Made by a program: the position numbers and the translations under genes
In this document: positions 60,780 through 64,000 of the stretch, in pieces
How the letters are laid out: every line of letters starts with the position of its first letter
Numbering within the stretch: the first letter of the stretch is position 1
The notes under the pieces: generated by a model
What the model saw: only the letters and a program-made list of their open reading frames with translations
Database searches by the model: none
What the model was told of the DNA's origin: nothing
Source: Liolophura sinensis
Lineage: Eukaryota > Mollusca > Polyplacophora > Chitonida > Chitonidae
Direction: 5' to 3'
NCBI RefSeq assembly: GCF_032854445.1
Contig: NC_088296.1
Coordinates: 22,683,853 to 22,747,852 of the forward strand
DNA length: 64,000 bases

Positions 60780-62615
60780 TTCCGACATTAGGAGTTCTTC
60801 TCAATTATTTTAACAAAGGGGTCTTTACTAATTTGATGAGATAACTTATGGAGATTTTATCTGTGTAAAGAATGATGTTATGTTTGTTTTGACGACAGAA
60901 GATAAAACGTTGCCTTGGGTGAACGTTTCAAGGCATGAAGCTTTCTGAAAGTGTTCATCGACATCCCAATATTACCTACATACACACTTACCTACCTGGA
61001 GCTTCACAGGTATATAAACTCTTGACTTTTATTCCCTCCCATCCTTGTCTCCTCCGTAACCAGCTAAATTTTCAGTAGTTTGTCATGTTAAATGTGATAT
61101 TTATCTAAACCGAATGTACTTCATTGTGCTATTAAAATCCTTGTGTACATCTTAGAACATTCTGATTTTTTGTGCCAAACCGGATACCTTACACAGCATA
61201 TACCCTATACATATACATGTACGTGGGCTGATAAGTACAGGAAGGTATAGTTTTGTGTCCAGCAGCTATATACAGTGGGAAACTGTGGACCGTTAGCAAA
61301 ATCTTTTGGTCATCAACAGAAAAGGTTTGCAGCTTCAATAAGTTCTTTCCCCACATTAAAGAGTGCAACATGTCGGTACAAATGAAATATTTTTGATTTC
61401 AACCCAAGGCATTGCACGCGTCGACGCCGATCAGAGCTTCGGTGGGAGCAGTGTAAAGGTCAGAAACAAGAGCTTACATAAGCTTAATTTGGCATAAGAG
61501 AAATAGCCAGGGTTAAGCTCTCGAGCTCTCAAACTGGTTTAATGTATTGATCTCATTCACGTGATAAGCCTGCGGGATAAAACGAGATGTGGACATCTGA
61601 CCTACATGAAAATGTGCGAAGTGGTGTGCCAAATTGAGTAGACAGATAACGTGGAATTGTTGATGTACATCTTCGTAGTTGTTCGAAATGTCCACAACGG
61701 CTTATCACTTCACAAGAAACAGTTCGTTCTATCAGTTGCATTTCTACTCAACAGTGGTGTAAAAGAAAACACAATGTCAAACATGGCGGCCTGTAACGAA
61801 GGGACGACAAGAGCTATGTAGATCTGACAAGTTGGGTCTAAGCCCCCCTTACCGCCTCAGTGTCAACAAAGAAAATCACAGAAAAGGAATGTTGTTTAAA
61901 CCGTGAGATACACCACGAGATTTAAGGAACTTAGTCTTCTTTTTCCTGATTAAATATCCGCATTTTTCTTGTTACATGTAATGCCACACTTTCACACATC
62001 ACTTTATTGGTCAAAGGTTAACACTTTCAATACGTCCTAAAGGGATGGGAGCATCCATAGAAAAAAGGTGTCCTCGCTTGAAGTAAAAAGGGACTAATAG
62101 CAAGGACACAGTACAGTTAACGATTGAGAAAACGACTTGAGCCGTGAATATATAGCTGTGGATATATAGCTGTGGAGGTGCTGTCGAAAATCACACAATG
62201 TACACAAATGGATTTATTTTGTGAATTTTATCCAATAACTGGTTGTAGAAATTGTAGATGCACAAACAAAAGGAATCCCCGCAAAAATGTTGCCATTCTA
62301 TTTTGGTTGACATTTATAAATTCGTGTTTGTTTTGTCGTTGATGAAATACCAGATAAAATACCAGTGTTAAACTTTTGTCCAGGGAAAATAAAGGTCAAA
62401 ATCGTAAATCAAAAGGACGTAATCTTACCCAGCCTCGCGTTTGTAATGTCACATAACATGTTTATTTTGGTTATCAGAATTTTTAACCGACGTCATACGT
62501 GCAAACAACCTATTATGATATCTAATAACTCGCAGTGACTCCGTTTGCCTCCAAGGGCGAAAAATCAAACATCTTCAACGTTGTAAACTGTCTCAGTTGT
62601 GATAATAGGTGTACC
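60780..62615. other. No recognisable feature
   Basis: A small duplication of gatatatagctgtgga-type sequence occurs at about 62147-62178. Confidence 0.45.
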
Positions 62616-62619
62616 TATT

Positions 62620-62735
62620 TGCTTGTAAATGGTCACACGTAACCGGTCTCTTGCCAGTTTACTTCAGTCGGGGTTTTATTTTAACTGTTCATGTAAATGC
62701 ACATATGGTAGCAATTTACACGCCCCATTGAATAC
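62620..62735 (-). repeat. Dispersed ~120-bp repeat, copy d
   Basis: accggtctcttgccagttta, cttcagtcggggttttattt, taactgttcatgtaaatgc, tagcaatttacacgcccc. It is the copy with the longest match to copy b. Confidence 0.65.
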
Positions 62736-62921
62736 CTACCCTACACTCTTCACGTTGATCTAAAGTCCTTTAGTCGCCAGTATACATAAATGCTGGTGTG
62801 TATGGGTATTCCTAGAGAATATTAGAGCGATTTCTACATTGCATGAAGGACTTGTATAGAGTGCCTACGATGATCGTCTGGTGACAAAACATTTTTAAAT
62901 TATTTGGCGATAACACATAAA

Positions 62922-63135
62922 TTATTTTATTTATTTAATTGATATACTGGAGAATGATTCGCTTATACGACGCCGGTCAGTATTAAGGTAGGAAGAAACC
63001 GTACAGAGCCCGGGGGTAACGCACGACAATCCGCAGGTTGCTGGAGACATTCCCACTTACTGCCGGAGAATAAACCAGCATGAGCCGGACTTGAACCTGC
63101 GCTGGCACGCTAACCACTTCGCCCGGGGAGGCCCC
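62922..63135 (-). mobile_element. SINE-A copy, nearly complete with TSD
   Basis: Flanked by taacacataaa (62911-62921) and taacacgtaaa (63136-63146), 10 of 11 identical. Tail, core, box B (gagccggacttgaacctg) and box A end are present, with internal deletions around the anticodon-like region. Confidence 0.85.
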
Positions 63136-63330
63136 TAACACGTAAAAATGGGACACATACATTTAGACCTTTACTGTGGAGCAAAGTAGGTACGTAGGGG
63201 ATTCAGTAGTTAACGTGATTTAGATAAAGTCAAGAAAAATAGGCAATATTCTCCGGAGGTAAATAAGGGTACTATCCAATAAGAACATGGCGTTCAGAAG
63301 GTAGGTGAGGTTCAAAGGTCAAGTGAAGCT

Positions 63331-63573
63331 ATTTATTTATATATTTGATTGTGGTGCTCAAAGAACGTTTCACAAATACGACGGCGGACGGTGGGAAGAA
63401 ACCGATCAGGAAACCCACGACCATCTGCAGGTTGAGGCAGACCCTCTCACGTGCGACTGTAGAGGAAGCTAAGCCAGTATGAGCTGTGCTGGAACTCACA
63501 GCCATGACACTGACAAGAGGCTTGTGTGTTATTATGATGTGTAAGCAAGCTAACTATAAGGCCACAGAGACCC
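63331..63573 (-). mobile_element. SINE-A copy, diverged, near full length
   Basis: tatttatttatatatttg tail, tacgacggcggacggtggg core, ctctcacgtgcgactgtag, ctggaactcacagcc, ending ggccacagagacccct. No clear target-site duplication. Confidence 0.7.
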
Positions 63574-64000
63574 CTGGGCTGAAGAAGTTAATTAGGTAGC
63601 AGAGGCCTAGTACATAGGTAAGAAGCAGTATAGGTAGATGAGGTTGAAGAGATAAAGTGAAGTTCAAAGAAGAGAAGAGTCTGAGTAAGGTGAGATTATG
63701 TAGGTAAGCCAAACTAATGCTTAGGTAAATGTGCGAGGATACGTATACACATGAAGAGGAGTAAGTAGATAGGAACTAATCTTTGATATTCTAAACTGAT
63801 ACTCTTGCATGGTACACGATTTGAATACTGATTTCACTCAGTTGCCTAAAACATACCTGGCGTCTTTCCAACATCATTAAAAACTTTTCACTGCATGTTT
63901 TTGCATGTTTCCGCCCTATTTTCGAGCTTTATTCACTTTCTTAGTACTTTGATGGTTTGTGTTGTACGTCGTTATGGGAATTGTGATTTTTGATCTGGTG

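Overview
The window is animal nuclear DNA, AT-rich, gene-poor and full of repeats. It most likely comes from a mollusc, or at least a lophotrochozoan. Three things point that way. More than twenty copies of one tRNA-derived SINE are present, whose 3' end (attacggcgtaaaacaccaatcaaataaataaa-like, read on either strand) I recall as abundant in bivalve and gastropod genomes. There are GT-AG introns with long polypyrimidine acceptors. There is also an animal AA15-type chitin/cellulose LPMO gene. I see no operons, ribosome binding sites, phage or CRISPR. Runs of N at 22380-22579 show that this is a draft assembly.

Only two host genes can be supported. (1) On the + strand, 9124-13201, a four-exon gene of 469 codons with every splice junction in phase; I do not recognise the product. 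It has a basic nuclear-localisation-like stretch and a C-terminal coiled-coil-like helix. A TATA/initiator pair with a strong donor near 6558-6825 could be its promoter and 5' UTR exon. (2) On the - strand, 55875-44776, the 3' part of a secreted AA15 lytic polysaccharide monooxygenase. One exon carries most of the catalytic core (55875-55497). An 8.45-kb intron follows. The last exon (47042-44776) carries the end of the catalytic core, a roughly 580-residue Thr/Pro mucin-like linker, and two copies of a six-cysteine module. The first exon, with the signal peptide and the N-terminal copper-binding histidine, was not found and probably lies beyond base 64000.

Mobile DNA makes up much of the rest. 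There are about 25 SINE-A copies, several with target-site duplications; one full-length SINE of a second family (37368-37677, with TSD) and a tRNA-like fragment of a possible third (33448-33530); an internally deleted, frameshifted Tc1-like element with both terminal repeats and TA duplication (41147-42401); three copies of a TA-flanked MITE beginning CACT and ending AGTG (19015, 28130, 54813); an unclassified ~120-bp dispersed repeat in four to five copies; and a possible integrase relic (about 49870-50199).

Tandem repeats are numerous: a 39-bp satellite around the assembly gap, a 72-bp minisatellite inside the LPMO intron that stays open in one frame, a 31-bp array with a CRE-like half-site in most units, a 42-43-bp decayed array, a perfect 28-bp triplication, a 16-bp array, a 21-bp array inside one MITE, and several microsatellites. 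A perfect 34-bp inverted repeat with a 5-nt loop sits in intron 1 of the unknown gene. The remaining stretches show no coding or repeat structure that I can recognise.
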